Source of the DNA: Cupriavidus necator
GTDB lineage: Bacteria > Pseudomonadota > Gammaproteobacteria > Burkholderiales > Burkholderiaceae
Reading direction: 5' to 3'
NCBI GenBank assembly: GCA_022041995.1
Contig: CP074390.1
Span: forward strand, 806,001 to 870,000
Length of the DNA: 64,000 nt
The notes under the pieces are model-generated. The model did not search any database, was not told where the DNA came from, and saw nothing but the letters and a program-made list of their open reading frames with translations. The position numbers were made by a program, and so were the translations under genes. Positions 53,249 to 62,003 of this stretch are shown piece after piece (positions within the stretch are counted from its first letter, which is position 1; each line of letters opens with the position of its first letter).

Positions 53249-54810
53249 ATGCGCCGCACCCTCTTCACCCTCCTCTTTGCCTTGCTGGCCAGCGCCTGGC
53301 TGGCAGGCTGCGGCGGCGGCCCGCCCGCCGACGGCATCCGCACCGGCATCAACGAGCGGCTGGCGCAGGCGCTGCCGCCGGCACGGTGGAGCTGGCCGGC
53401 CTGCACCGGCGCGGCTCGCAGGCTGACACCAAGGCCCCGGCCGGCGAAATCCGCCGCGTGGTGTATTTCGACGCGCAACTGAAGCTGCTGCGCGACTACG
53501 ACTTCGGCGCATGGGATTCACCTGGCGTGGCCGGGCTGGTGTCGGCGCTGGGCGCGGGCCCGCGCGGCATCACCGGCATCACCAGCGGCGGCAACAAGGC
53601 CGGCGACATCATCCGCGCGCATGGCACCGCCCTGTACCGGCGCGACGGCGGGCGCTGGGTCAGCGTGCTGCCGGCCGGCTACCGCCCTGCCGAAGCCCCG
53701 GCGGTCGCCACCAACGCGCCAAGCGGACCGACGGCGATCCTCGAGGCGATGCGCAAGGTGATCGAATCCGTGCAGAAGGATGCCTCGCCGGCGCAGCGCG
53801 CGGTGATCGAGCAGGAGCTGACCACCGCGCACGCCAACATCCGCGCGCGGCTGGCACGGGTCGACGAGGGCTATGCCATTGCCGCCGGCGCCGAACACGG
53901 TCAGTACCTGCGCTTTGCGAAGGCGCTGGTGGACGGGGCGCGCGTGCGCGCGATCCCGCTGGTCACGCACGGCGGCGAAGAGAACCTGCGCCTGCTGCGC
54001 GAGGGCAAGGTCTCGGTGGCGCTGGCGCAGGGCGACGCCGCGCTGGACGCCTACGAGGGCAAGGGCGCATTTGCCGAAGACGGCCCGCAGGCTTCGCTGC
54101 GCGCCATCGGCAGCCTCTACCCCGAGCCCGTGCACGTGCTGGTGCGCGACGGCGATCCCGCCCGCTCGGTGTCGGACCTGCGCGGCAAGCGCATTGCATT
54201 GGGCGAGCGCGGCTCAGCCTCGCGCATGACCGCGCTGCGCGTGCTGGCTGCGCACGGCCTGACGGACAAGGACTACAAGGCCGAGGAAGTGGGGCTGGGC
54301 ACCGGGCTGGTGGCGCTGCGCCAGAACCAGGTCGACGCGGTGATCCAGGTGATTGGCGTGCCGGCCGACAGCATCCGCGACGCGCTGGGCGAAATGCCGC
54401 TGCGGCTGCTGCCGCTGGATGAACGGGCCATCACCGCGATGGTCGGGCAGAAGGCGGGCTATTTCCGCGCCACCATCGCGCCGGGCACCTATCCCGGGCT
54501 GCACGCGCCGGTGCGCACCATCGCCACGGCGGCGATCCTGGTGACCGGGCCGGACCTGTCCGATACCGAGGTGGCCGAGCTGACGCGGCTGGTCTACCGC
54601 CACGGGCGCGACTTTGTCGCCCGCGGCAGCGCCCAGGGCGCGCAGATCGCCGTGGCAACGGCGCGCGCAGGGCTGATGATCCCGCAGCACCTGGCGGCGG
54701 CCAAGGCGCTGGACGCGCTGGCGGCACCCGGCAGGACGCCCGCCAAGCCCGCCGGAATGCCCGCGAAACGCGTTGAAACGCCCGCGGCTTCGGGCGCCCG
54801 CGCGCAGTGA
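53249..54810 (+). pseudogene. TAXI-family TRAP-type solute-binding lipoprotein, frameshifted
   Basis: ATG 53249 (GGAGGCTGAC upstream) begins a lipoprotein signal (LLASAWLAGCGGG) and about 45 residues; the frame is then lost near 53381-53384. The next frame continues without a gap (VELAGLHRRGSQ, VVYFDAQLKLLRDYD) through GEENLRLLREGKVSVALAQG, DLRGKRIALGERGSASR and VDAVIQVIGVPA to stop at 54810. Adding one base gives a 520-residue TAXI protein with an N-terminal extension. TAXI proteins bind glutamate, oxoglutarate or similar acids for a fused QM TRAP permease; none is present here, only the GltS homologue immediately upstream. Confidence 0.8.
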
Positions 54811-54832
54811 GGCCCGGCGGGCTGGCCGCCGA

Positions 54833-55615
54833 TCAGCCCGGCGCGCTCGACAAGCCTTCAGCCAGCCGGCAACGCCGGTCCAGGAAATCGCTGGCGTGGC
54901 CGTTGCTGCCAGCCGCCGTGTCAACGGGCTGGTCGATCACGACAAAGCCTGCCCCGCCCTGCCGTTCCTGCACATAGGTGACAAAGATGCCGCGGTCCGG
55001 CGGCGCTGCGGCCGCGCTCCCCTTGGTGCCATCACGCACAAGCTGGAAAGGGTCGACCGCCAGCACCGGCGCGCTGGCCGGCACAAAGATCGCGCGCACC
55101 GGCTTGTCCTCGAGCCGCAGCGCGGTCCAGCCGGTGCCGATCGGCCCGGCCGCGCCATTGACCACGGCGCGCGCGGCAGCGCTGATGCAATCGAGATGGA
55201 TATGCAGCTGGTCCTGGCTGCGCGAGGCGCGGGAATTGATCGCCAGGCCCAGCATGTCGTCAGGCACGGCCTTGCCAAGCGAGCGGGCGACGATGCCGCG
55301 CGCGGCCCAGCCGAAGGCCCAGGGGTTGGCGCCCGCGCCGTCCCAGGCTTTGGCGTCGTCGATGCCGGTCACCGTCAGTGCCGGAATCACCAGGTAATGC
55401 GACTTGCCGATCGCGTCCTTGTAGAGCACCAGCCCCTGGGACCGGTCCACCTGCGCGCAATCGGGATGAGCCGCCGCTGGCTTGCCAAGGCAGCGCTGCT
55501 GCACGTTGCGCCACAAGCCATCGCGGCCGCCCGACAGGACGCCGATGACGTTTTCGGCGGTGCAGCCGGCCAGGGCCAGGATGGCCGCCAGCCACAACGC
55601 GGGGCACCGCGCCAA
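54833..55615 (-). CDS. CDP-diacylglycerol pyrophosphatase (Cdh-like)
   Basis: About 260 residues if begun at TTG 55615. The diagnostic HIT-like motif DQLHIHLDC with preceding NSRASRSQ, plus the N-terminal LWRNVQQRCL region, identifies the Cdh family, which splits CDP-diacylglycerol into phosphatidate and CMP at the inner membrane. A hydrophobic segment ending in LALAGC looks like a signal or lipoprotein anchor. The start is a problem: a better n-region (PALKPARGWRGAP from GTG 55641) lies one base out of frame, so a one-base loss near 55600 is possible. It is 14 bp after the small gene at 55629-55862. Confidence 0.8.
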   Translation of the reverse strand: MARCPALWLAAILALAGCTAENVIGVLSGGRDGLWRNVQQRCLGKPAAAHPDCAQVDRSQGLVLYKDAIGKSHYLVIPALTVTGIDDAKAWDGAGANPWAFGWAARGIVARSLGKAVPDDMLGLAINSRASRSQDQLHIHLDCISAAARAVVNGAAGPIGTGWTALRLEDKPVRAIFVPASAPVLAVDPFQLVRDGTKGSAAAAPPDRGIFVTYVQERQGGAGFVVIDQPVDTAAGSNGHASDFLDRRCRLAEGLSSAPG

Positions 55616-55628
55616 CCGCGGGCCGGCT

Positions 55629-55862
55629 TCAGCGCCGGCACGAAACTCCGTAGAAAGTCCCGGCGCGTGGATTAGACACCACATAGGCGTTGCGCTGCGC
55701 CCAGAATTGCGCGGTACGGAAGGCCTCGGCCTCGCGCTCGCTCCAATCCGTTGCAAGCAACGGCAGGGCCTCGGCATCGGTGGTGAGATAAACCCGCGCC
55801 TGATAGCGGGCGGATTGCAGCGTGCCGGTACGGATGGTGCGGATCGTGACGTGGAGGGTCAT
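55629..55862 (-). CDS. Small conserved-looking hypothetical protein
   Basis: 77 residues, MTLHVTIRTIRTGTLQSARY onward, with no signal peptide or membrane segment. It is mixed alpha/beta with a Trp/Arg/Glu-rich middle (TDWSEREAEAFRTAQFWAQR) and ends YGVSCRR. I do not recognise the family. GC usage is normal for the region and it sits just upstream of the Cdh-like gene, probably in one transcript. Function unknown. Confidence 0.55.
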   Translation of the reverse strand: MTLHVTIRTIRTGTLQSARYQARVYLTTDAEALPLLATDWSEREAEAFRTAQFWAQRNAYVVSNPRAGTFYGVSCRR

Positions 55863-56016
55863 AGGCAGCTTCTCGACAAGTCGACTACCAAATCATAACC
55901 ACTTCCGTGTGTTGGATTGGTGAAACCGTTGCGAATGTGCTAAGGCACCACAGATCTGTCAGGATCCGGCCCCGGCACCGACATATCCGCATCCTCATGC
56001 TTTCGGGAGAAAGAAC

Positions 56017-56502
56017 ATGCTGGCCAACCCGCTCCGCAAGCCCGCCGTCCTTGTGCTGACCCACCTTGCCGCGCTGGCGGCGGGCTTTGCCGCGGGCATC
56101 TATGTCCTGCCGATCCTGACAGAACAGGCCGGTGCCAGTGCCGAGCAAGTGCAGGCTGTATCACAACAGTCGCGGTACACCGGCACCTTCCGCAAGGACC
56201 TGGCGGGCAGCGACGCACTGCACTGGGCCAGCGGCCAGCTCCATGTTTCGCCGCAGGCGCTTGCCTTCGAAGGCATCGTTGCGCCAGGGCCGGACTATCG
56301 GATCTACCTGGCCCCGGAGTTTGTCGACAATAAGGAGGCCTTCCTTCGGATCAAGGACCGGTCGCTGCAAGTTGGCGAGCTGAAGACCTTTGGCAACTTC
56401 ACCGTAGCGTTGCCGGCTGGTGTGGATCCGGCGCGGTATGGGGCGGTGGTGATCTGGTGTGAGAGGTTTGGGCAGTTTATTGGGGCGGCGGGGTATCGGT
56501 AG
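56017..56502 (+). CDS. DM13-domain protein with N-terminal membrane anchor
   Basis: 161 residues; ATG 56017 follows GGGAGAAAGAAC. An uncleaved or signal-like hydrophobic helix (about 10-32, VLVLTHLAALAAGFAAGIYV) precedes a DM13 domain with SDALHWASGQLHV, GPDYRIYLAPEF and the conserved Cys motif AVVIWCERFGQFIGAAGY. DM13 domains are proposed to carry redox-active Cys or bind small ligands; the bacterial role is unclear. It is convergent with the porin gene. Confidence 0.88.
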   Translation: MLANPLRKPAVLVLTHLAALAAGFAAGIYVLPILTEQAGASAEQVQAVSQQSRYTGTFRKDLAGSDALHWASGQLHVSPQALAFEGIVAPGPDYRIYLAPEFVDNKEAFLRIKDRSLQVGELKTFGNFTVALPAGVDPARYGAVVIWCERFGQFIGAAGYR

Positions 56503-56553
56503 ACATCGTTAATGGCAACAACAAGAACACCCCGCCACCAGGGCGAGGATCAG

Positions 56554-56583
56554 AAAAAAAGGGCCGATCAAACCAACCGGCCC
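56554..56583 (-). terminator. Factor-independent terminator of the porin gene
   Basis: On the minus strand GGGCCG, an 11-12-base loop, then CGGCCC is followed by seven T (plus-strand A-run 56554-56560). It lies about 100 bp past the porin stop at 56683. Confidence 0.8.
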
Positions 56584-56682
56584 AACGAACCCCGCAATGC
56601 AATCCGCAGGTGTCGATATGACAGTTAATCGCCCACCAATGCAGGCATCGCAACCTGCAAGGCGGGCATCAGGCGGTTACGC

Positions 56683-57753
56683 TCAGAAGCGATGACGCAG
56701 GCCAACGGTAGCACCGGTCTGGTTCTCACCAGCCACCACCGTGCCAACACCATTCAGGCCCAGCGCCGAACCTGACTTGTTCTTCGAGTAGCCAACATTC
56801 AGGTACACGTCCGTACGCTTGGACAGCGAGTAGTCCGCCGACAGCACGAACATCCACGGATCCGCATCGCTATTGCGGGTGTCGTTGTAGTAGGCCGCGC
56901 CGGTCAGCTGGAAGGCAGGCGTGAAGCGGTACTGCGCGCCAGCCCAGTACACGTTGCTGCGGGTCGAAGCGGCGCTGGCGCTCGAGACGCCGTCGTCCTT
57001 CAGCCAGCGGTAGCCGGCAAACACCTTGGCGCCGCCGAAGGCATAGGCCGTACCCACCGCGGCGCGCTTGGCGGCACGGTCCTGCAGCGCCACCGTGGCG
57101 CCCTGGTACTGGTCGTAAGCAGCGCCGACCGAGAAGCCGCCCGCGGCGTACGACAGGCCGCCGCCGAAGTTGCGCGCGACCTTGGGCTCGCCCGGGATTT
57201 CGCCGTTGTTGTCGCGGCCGAAGCTGTAGAAGCCGGTGGCGGTCAGGCCGCCGAACTTGCCGGTGTACTTGATGGCGTTGTCGGCGCGGCCGTTGAAGGC
57301 CGAGTCAACGCTGTTCAGCGAATAGCGCGGGCCCACGCCCATCGGGTCGAAGGCGCCGAACAGGTCGTACAGCGCGTTCTGCTGGCGGCCCAGCGTGACC
57401 GCGCCCCAGCCGCCCTGCAGGCCGACGTAGGCCTGGCGGCCGAACAGGCGGTTGCCCTGGCCCGAGATGCCGGTGTCGATGTCGAACCCGCTCTCCAGCA
57501 CGAAGATACCCTTCAGGTCGCCGCCCAGGTCTTCGGTGCCGCGCAGGCCCCAGCGCGAGCCGGACAAGTTGCCGGAGTTCAGGCGCGTTGCCGTACCCTG
57601 GGCGCCGTTGCTGCCCGGCACGTTGCTGATCACTTCGACGCCGGCATCGACGATGCCGTAGAGCGTCACGTTGGACACGGACTGGGCCGACGCCACCCCG
57701 GATACGGCCGACGCGGCCGCTGCTGCCGTCATTGCAAGGAGAGCTTTCTTCAC
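56683..57753 (-). CDS. Gram-negative trimeric porin (Burkholderia-type, OmpC-like)
   Basis: 356 residues from GTG 57753, chosen because it gives the typical signal peptide (KKALLAMTAAAAASAVSGVA, cleaved after SAQ). The mature chain begins SVSNVTLYGIVDAGVEVISN and contains SRWGLRGTEDLGGDLKGIFV, LFGRQAYVGLQGGWGAVTLG, NAIKYTGKFGGLTATGFYSF, and the C-terminal strand ending in F (GATVGLRHRF), all typical of 16-stranded betaproteobacterial porins. It forms general diffusion channels. It has a terminator downstream and a 284-bp upstream region to the PBP gene. Confidence 0.95.
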   Translation of the reverse strand: MKKALLAMTAAAAASAVSGVASAQSVSNVTLYGIVDAGVEVISNVPGSNGAQGTATRLNSGNLSGSRWGLRGTEDLGGDLKGIFVLESGFDIDTGISGQGNRLFGRQAYVGLQGGWGAVTLGRQQNALYDLFGAFDPMGVGPRYSLNSVDSAFNGRADNAIKYTGKFGGLTATGFYSFGRDNNGEIPGEPKVARNFGGGLSYAAGGFSVGAAYDQYQGATVALQDRAAKRAAVGTAYAFGGAKVFAGYRWLKDDGVSSASAASTRSNVYWAGAQYRFTPAFQLTGAAYYNDTRNSDADPWMFVLSADYSLSKRTDVYLNVGYSKNKSGSALGLNGVGTVVAGENQTGATVGLRHRF

Positions 57754-58037
57754 TGTAATTTCTCTGTGTTCTGTTTGAGGCACGACACCGCGCCGGACCC
57801 GGGCCGTGTCGGCCAGGCCAACCCGATCCAGCCGGGCAAGCCGGCAACGGCGCATCGTCCGCACAAGTTGCGGACTCGGCATTGTCGCAACGCAACATGA
57901 AGCCTTTGTGACCCATGCTTTACAGCAGGAAGTAGCGGATAGTCCCCGAATGGGGGTTTTCCCTGTAACCAACGGGAACGTTTTGGTAGGATGCAGGCTT
58001 TTACGACGACGGTAATGCCAGTGCCCCGTGCCGCCAT
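57754..58037. promoter_or_regulatory. Divergent porin / PBP promoter region
   Basis: 284 bp without a gene, between the porin start (minus) and the penicillin-binding protein start (plus). Highly expressed porins normally have a long leader here that can be a small-RNA target. I could not assign clear -35/-10 boxes by eye. Confidence 0.35.
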
Positions 58038-60632
58038 GTGCCTGTGCCTCGACCGCTTCGCCTCATGAGGCTGGCTGAGATCAAGACCCGGCTTGCCCCG
58101 CTGCTCGCCTCGCTGCAGGCTTCATTGCCTGCCCCCCTTCAGCAACGCCTGTCAGGCATGGCCGCGCGCTTTGCACGCGCCGGCCTGACCCGGCCCGGGT
58201 CGCTGCGCCCCACGCGGCGCGGCGTGCTGGTAGGCCTGGCCGCCATCCCGGCCGCCTTCCTGCTCTATGTGATGGTCCTGATCCCGTTCACGCCGGGCAT
58301 CAGCGATATCCGCAAGGCCAAGTCCGAGCAGCCGGCCCAGGTGCTGTCCGCCGACGGCAAGGAGCTGGCGGTGTTCAAGTGGGCCAACCGCGACTGGGTG
58401 CCGCTGTCGCAGATTTCGCCCAATGTGGTGGCTGCGCTGATCTCCACCGAAGACCATCGCTTCTACCAGCACCACGGGCTGGACTGGCGCCGGCTGGCCT
58501 CGGCCGCGGTGCGTACCTTTTCCGGCGACCGCCAGGGCGGCTCCACCATCACCCAGCAGCTGGCCCGCAACCTGTATCCCGATGAAATCGGCCGCGCGCC
58601 CACGCTGACCCGCAAGCTCAAGGAAGCCATCACCGCGCTGAAGATCGAGGCGCTCTATACCAAGGACGAGATTCTCGAGACCTATCTCAATACCGTGCCG
58701 TTCCTGTACAACGCGTTCGGCATCGAGATGGCGGCGCGCACGTACTTCGACCGCCCGGCCCGCTCGCTGGACGTGCTGCAGAGCGCCACGCTGATCGGCA
58801 TGCTCAAGGGCAACAGCTACTACAACCCGGTGCTCAACCCCGAGCGCGCGCTCGACCGGCGCAATATCGTGCTGGGCCAGATGGTCAAGCGCGGCAAGCT
58901 CGATGCGGCGCGCTACGAGCAGTTGAAGAAGCGCCCGCTGCGCATCGACTTCGAACGCCAGACCGAGCCGCCCGGCCCCGCGCCGCACTTCGCGCAGCAG
59001 CTACGCAAGTGGCTGATCGGCTGGGCCGACCGCAACGGCTACGACATCTACGCCGATGGCCTGGTGGTGCACACCACCATCGACGCCCGCCTGCAGGCCA
59101 TGGCCACGCAGGCCGTGGTGCAGCAGGGCAACCGGCTCCAGGCCATCGCCAACGCGGCCTGGGCGCCGCGCGCGGGCTGGGCCGCCAACATGCCGCTGGT
59201 GCAGGCCTTCGTGCGCGAGACCCCCGAGTACCGTGCCGCCATCGCCGCCGGCACCGCGCCGGAAGAGGCGCTGCGCCATCTGATGTCCGACCATGCCTTC
59301 ATGCGCGCGCTGCACCAGCAGAAGACGCGCATCCAGGCCGGCTTCCTCGCCATCGACCCGCGCAACGGCGAGATCCGCGCCTGGGTCGGCAGCCGCGACT
59401 ACACCCAGGACGCGTTCGACCACGTGCAGCAGGCGCGCCGCCAGCCGGGCTCGACCTTCAAGCCCTTTGTCTACGGTGCGGCCTTTGAAGAGGGCAAGAC
59501 GCCCGACGACACGCTGGTGGACCAGCCCGTTGAAATCGAACTGGCCGGCGGCGAAGTCTGGCGCCCCACCGATGAAGGCCGCCCCACCGGCCGCGCCATG
59601 TCGCTGCGCGACGGCCTGGTCTATTCGCGCAACACCATCACCGCGCAGCTGATGCACGAAGTGGGGCCGTCCCGCGTGGCGCGGCTGGCGCGCGACATGG
59701 GCGTGCGCGACAGCCAGCTCGACGTGGTGCCGTCGCTGGCGCTGGGCACCAGCCCGGTCACGCTCAAGGAGATGGTGGCCGCCTACAGCACCATCGCCAA
59801 CGCCGGCGACTACATCGCGCCCACCATGGTGACGCGCATCGAAGACCGACAGGGCAATGTGCTGCAGGTGTTCCGGCCGGCCCGCGCCGAGCACGCGCTG
59901 CCCGCCGCGGCCACGCAAACCCTGCTCGATGTGATGCGCGACGTGATCGACCGCGGCACCGGCGCCAGCATCCGCTCGCGCTACGGCATCCGCGCCGACG
60001 TGGCCGGCAAGACCGGCACCACCCAGGACAACGCCGACGGCTGGTTCATCCTGATGCATCCGGAACTGGTGGCGGGCGCCTGGGTCGGCTTCAACGACAG
60101 CCGCGTCACGCTGCGCAGCGACTACTGGGGCCAGGGCGCGCACAGCGCCCTGCCGATGGTGGGCGACTTCTACCAGCGCGCGCTGCGCTCGCGCATCGTC
60201 GACGGCCGCGCGCGCTTTGCCGAGCACCAAGAGACCAGCCTGTTCGCATCGCTGGGCACGCAGCTGCGCGGCTGGTTCAGCCAGCTGTTCACGCGCGACA
60301 AGGCCAGCGAGACCCCGGCGCCGCGCCCGGCACCGCGCCGGCCGGCGTTGCCCGCGCCGGAGGCTGAGGTCGCGCCGCCGGCCGGTGCGGCATCGGCTGC
60401 CGCGGCGGAGGTCGGCCCGGATGACTCCAGCCTGGCGCTGGACCGGGGGGAGACGGTGATTGCAGTGCCGCAGGACATGAGCGCGGGCAGCGCCCCGGCG
60501 CCAACCCCTCAGGCGGAACAGGCGCCCAACACCCCACCTGCCTCCCCGGCTTCCGCAAATCCGCCTGCGCCCCCAGCGCCCGTCACGCCCCTCGCGCCCA
60601 CCGTCATCACCCCAGCCAACGGTAGCAACTGA
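58038..60632 (+). CDS. Class A penicillin-binding protein (GT51 glycosyltransferase plus transpeptidase)
   Basis: 864 residues from GTG 58038 (ATG 58065 is an alternative). A membrane anchor (VLVGLAAIPAAFLLYVMVLI) precedes GT51 with the catalytic Glu in STEDHRFYQHHGLD (about 137), GGSTITQQLARNLY and RKLKEAITALKIE. The transpeptidase domain has S-x-x-K in GSTFKPF (about 471), S-x-N in YSRNT and K-T-G in GKTGTT (about 657). A Pro/Ala-rich tail of about 100 residues follows. It polymerises and cross-links peptidoglycan in the periplasm. Length and organisation are like PBP1A/1C without the 1C-specific C-terminal domain. Confidence 0.93.
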   Translation: MPVPRPLRLMRLAEIKTRLAPLLASLQASLPAPLQQRLSGMAARFARAGLTRPGSLRPTRRGVLVGLAAIPAAFLLYVMVLIPFTPGISDIRKAKSEQPAQVLSADGKELAVFKWANRDWVPLSQISPNVVAALISTEDHRFYQHHGLDWRRLASAAVRTFSGDRQGGSTITQQLARNLYPDEIGRAPTLTRKLKEAITALKIEALYTKDEILETYLNTVPFLYNAFGIEMAARTYFDRPARSLDVLQSATLIGMLKGNSYYNPVLNPERALDRRNIVLGQMVKRGKLDAARYEQLKKRPLRIDFERQTEPPGPAPHFAQQLRKWLIGWADRNGYDIYADGLVVHTTIDARLQAMATQAVVQQGNRLQAIANAAWAPRAGWAANMPLVQAFVRETPEYRAAIAAGTAPEEALRHLMSDHAFMRALHQQKTRIQAGFLAIDPRNGEIRAWVGSRDYTQDAFDHVQQARRQPGSTFKPFVYGAAFEEGKTPDDTLVDQPVEIELAGGEVWRPTDEGRPTGRAMSLRDGLVYSRNTITAQLMHEVGPSRVARLARDMGVRDSQLDVVPSLALGTSPVTLKEMVAAYSTIANAGDYIAPTMVTRIEDRQGNVLQVFRPARAEHALPAAATQTLLDVMRDVIDRGTGASIRSRYGIRADVAGKTGTTQDNADGWFILMHPELVAGAWVGFNDSRVTLRSDYWGQGAHSALPMVGDFYQRALRSRIVDGRARFAEHQETSLFASLGTQLRGWFSQLFTRDKASETPAPRPAPRRPALPAPEAEVAPPAGAASAAAAEVGPDDSSLALDRGETVIAVPQDMSAGSAPAPTPQAEQAPNTPPASPASANPPAPPAPVTPLAPTVITPANGSN

Positions 60633-60663
60633 ACGCCCCCTCCGGACAGCGCGGCGCGGGCGG

Positions 60664-61985
60664 CTACACCAACCCGATATCCCGCCCCCGCACCCCCGAA
60701 ACACCTGCGCCAGCCGCGCCTCATCCAGCCCGTACAGCCTGCGGAACACCCCGCCCAGCACCGCCCGGTACTCATTGCGCACCGGCCAGTCGCGGTTCTG
60801 GTTGAGCGTGGCCGGTTCTACCGCCACCTGCTCGCCGGCAATGCGGCCGCCGCGCACCGCGCCGCCCGCGGCCCAGTAGACCGTGCCGTGGCCGTGGTCG
60901 GTGCCGCGCGTGCCGTTCTCGCGAAAGGTGCGGCCGAATTCGGACAGCACCACCACGGTGGTCTTGTCCCAGGCGGGCCCCATCTCGGCGGCAAAGGCAG
61001 ACAGGCCGCGGCCGAGGTTGTCGAGCAGGCTGGCCAGTTGCCCCTGCGCGCCGCCCTGGTTGACGTGGGTGTCCCAGCCGCCCACGTCGATAAAGCCCAG
61101 GTTGAAACGCTCGCGCATCAGCCCGGCCATGCGCCGGGCCTCGACCTCGAAACCGCGCGCGCTGAGCGAGCGGCGGTTGGCGGCCTGCATTTCCTGCATG
61201 CGCGTGGCCATGGTGCCGGCGTCGCTGCCTGACATGCCAGGCTGCGGCTGCGCCTGGCGCGCCACGGTTTCGCGCAGCTCAAAGCCTTCATCGATCAGCG
61301 ATTCGAAACGGGTGCCACGGTACATCTGCGCCAGCAGCTTCGCCTGGCGCGCATCGAACGGGGTACGGCCGCTGCCCTTGAGCGAGACATTGGGCACGTC
61401 GCGCGGGCCGGACAGCACCATCGGCAAGCCGTCGGTGAAGGCCACTGGCGCAGCCTGCCCGCCCATGGCCTGCGCCAGGCGGTTCAGGAAGCCGCTGCCG
61501 CGCAGCGAGGCCACGGCCTTGCGGTCCTCGCCCTCGCCGGGCAAGCCGGCCTCGATCCCATCCTGGGTCTCGAAGTGGCTGCGCGACAGGTCGTGCGTGC
61601 CGGCGAACGGCATGAAGGCCAGCTGGCCGCGCTGCCATAGCGGCAGCATGGTCGTGGCCAATGCCGGGTGCAGCGCCCAGTCGCCGATGCCGCGCGCGGC
61701 GCTGTCGGCGGCAAAAGCCGGCGCCAGCGCCACCGCCGCGTTGGGGTCAGCGTCCGCACCGGCCGCGGGCGGGCGGCGGATGGCGATATTGGGGCGCGCG
61801 GCGTAATAGAAATCGCTGCCCGCCGGCACCAGCACGCTGGCGGCGTCATAGCCGCCGCGCAGGAACACCAGCAGGAAGCGCGCATCGGCCTGCGCCGGCA
61901 GCGCATAGACACGCGAGGTGATGGCGGTCAGCGCCAGCCCCAGCGTGGCTCCGCCCATCGTTTTCAGCCATTGTCGGCGTTCCAT
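60664..61985 (-). CDS. DUF1501 protein with Tat signal, frameshifted near the C-terminus
   Basis: ATG 61985 begins MERRQWLKTMGGATLGLALT, a twin-arginine-type signal. The alkaline-phosphatase-like DUF1501 fold follows: FLLVFLRGGYDAASVLVPAG, DLSRSHFETQDGIEAG, VGGWDTHVNQGG and VVLSEFGRTFRENGTRGTDHGHG. In a C-run at 60693-60698 one base appears missing. The other frame then reads GVRGRDIGLV and stops at 60664, a normal end (440 residues), whereas the sequenced frame runs on for another 560 meaningless residues antisense to the PBP gene. It partners the DUF1800 gene 18 bp upstream; the pair is probably exported, function unknown. Confidence 0.85.
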
Positions 61986-62003
61986 GGTCTGCTCCTTGCG
62001 CCA

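Noticed and set aside
52078..53478. 466-codon minus-strand frame opposite the gltS-like gene
   Set aside because: Repetitive His/Gln/Asp-rich translation; the sense-strand gene is clear.
59001..60663. Extension of the DUF1501 frame by about 550 codons
   Set aside because: It is a read-through caused by the missing base near 60695 and runs antisense to the PBP gene; the family's normal end is found in the other frame at 60664.
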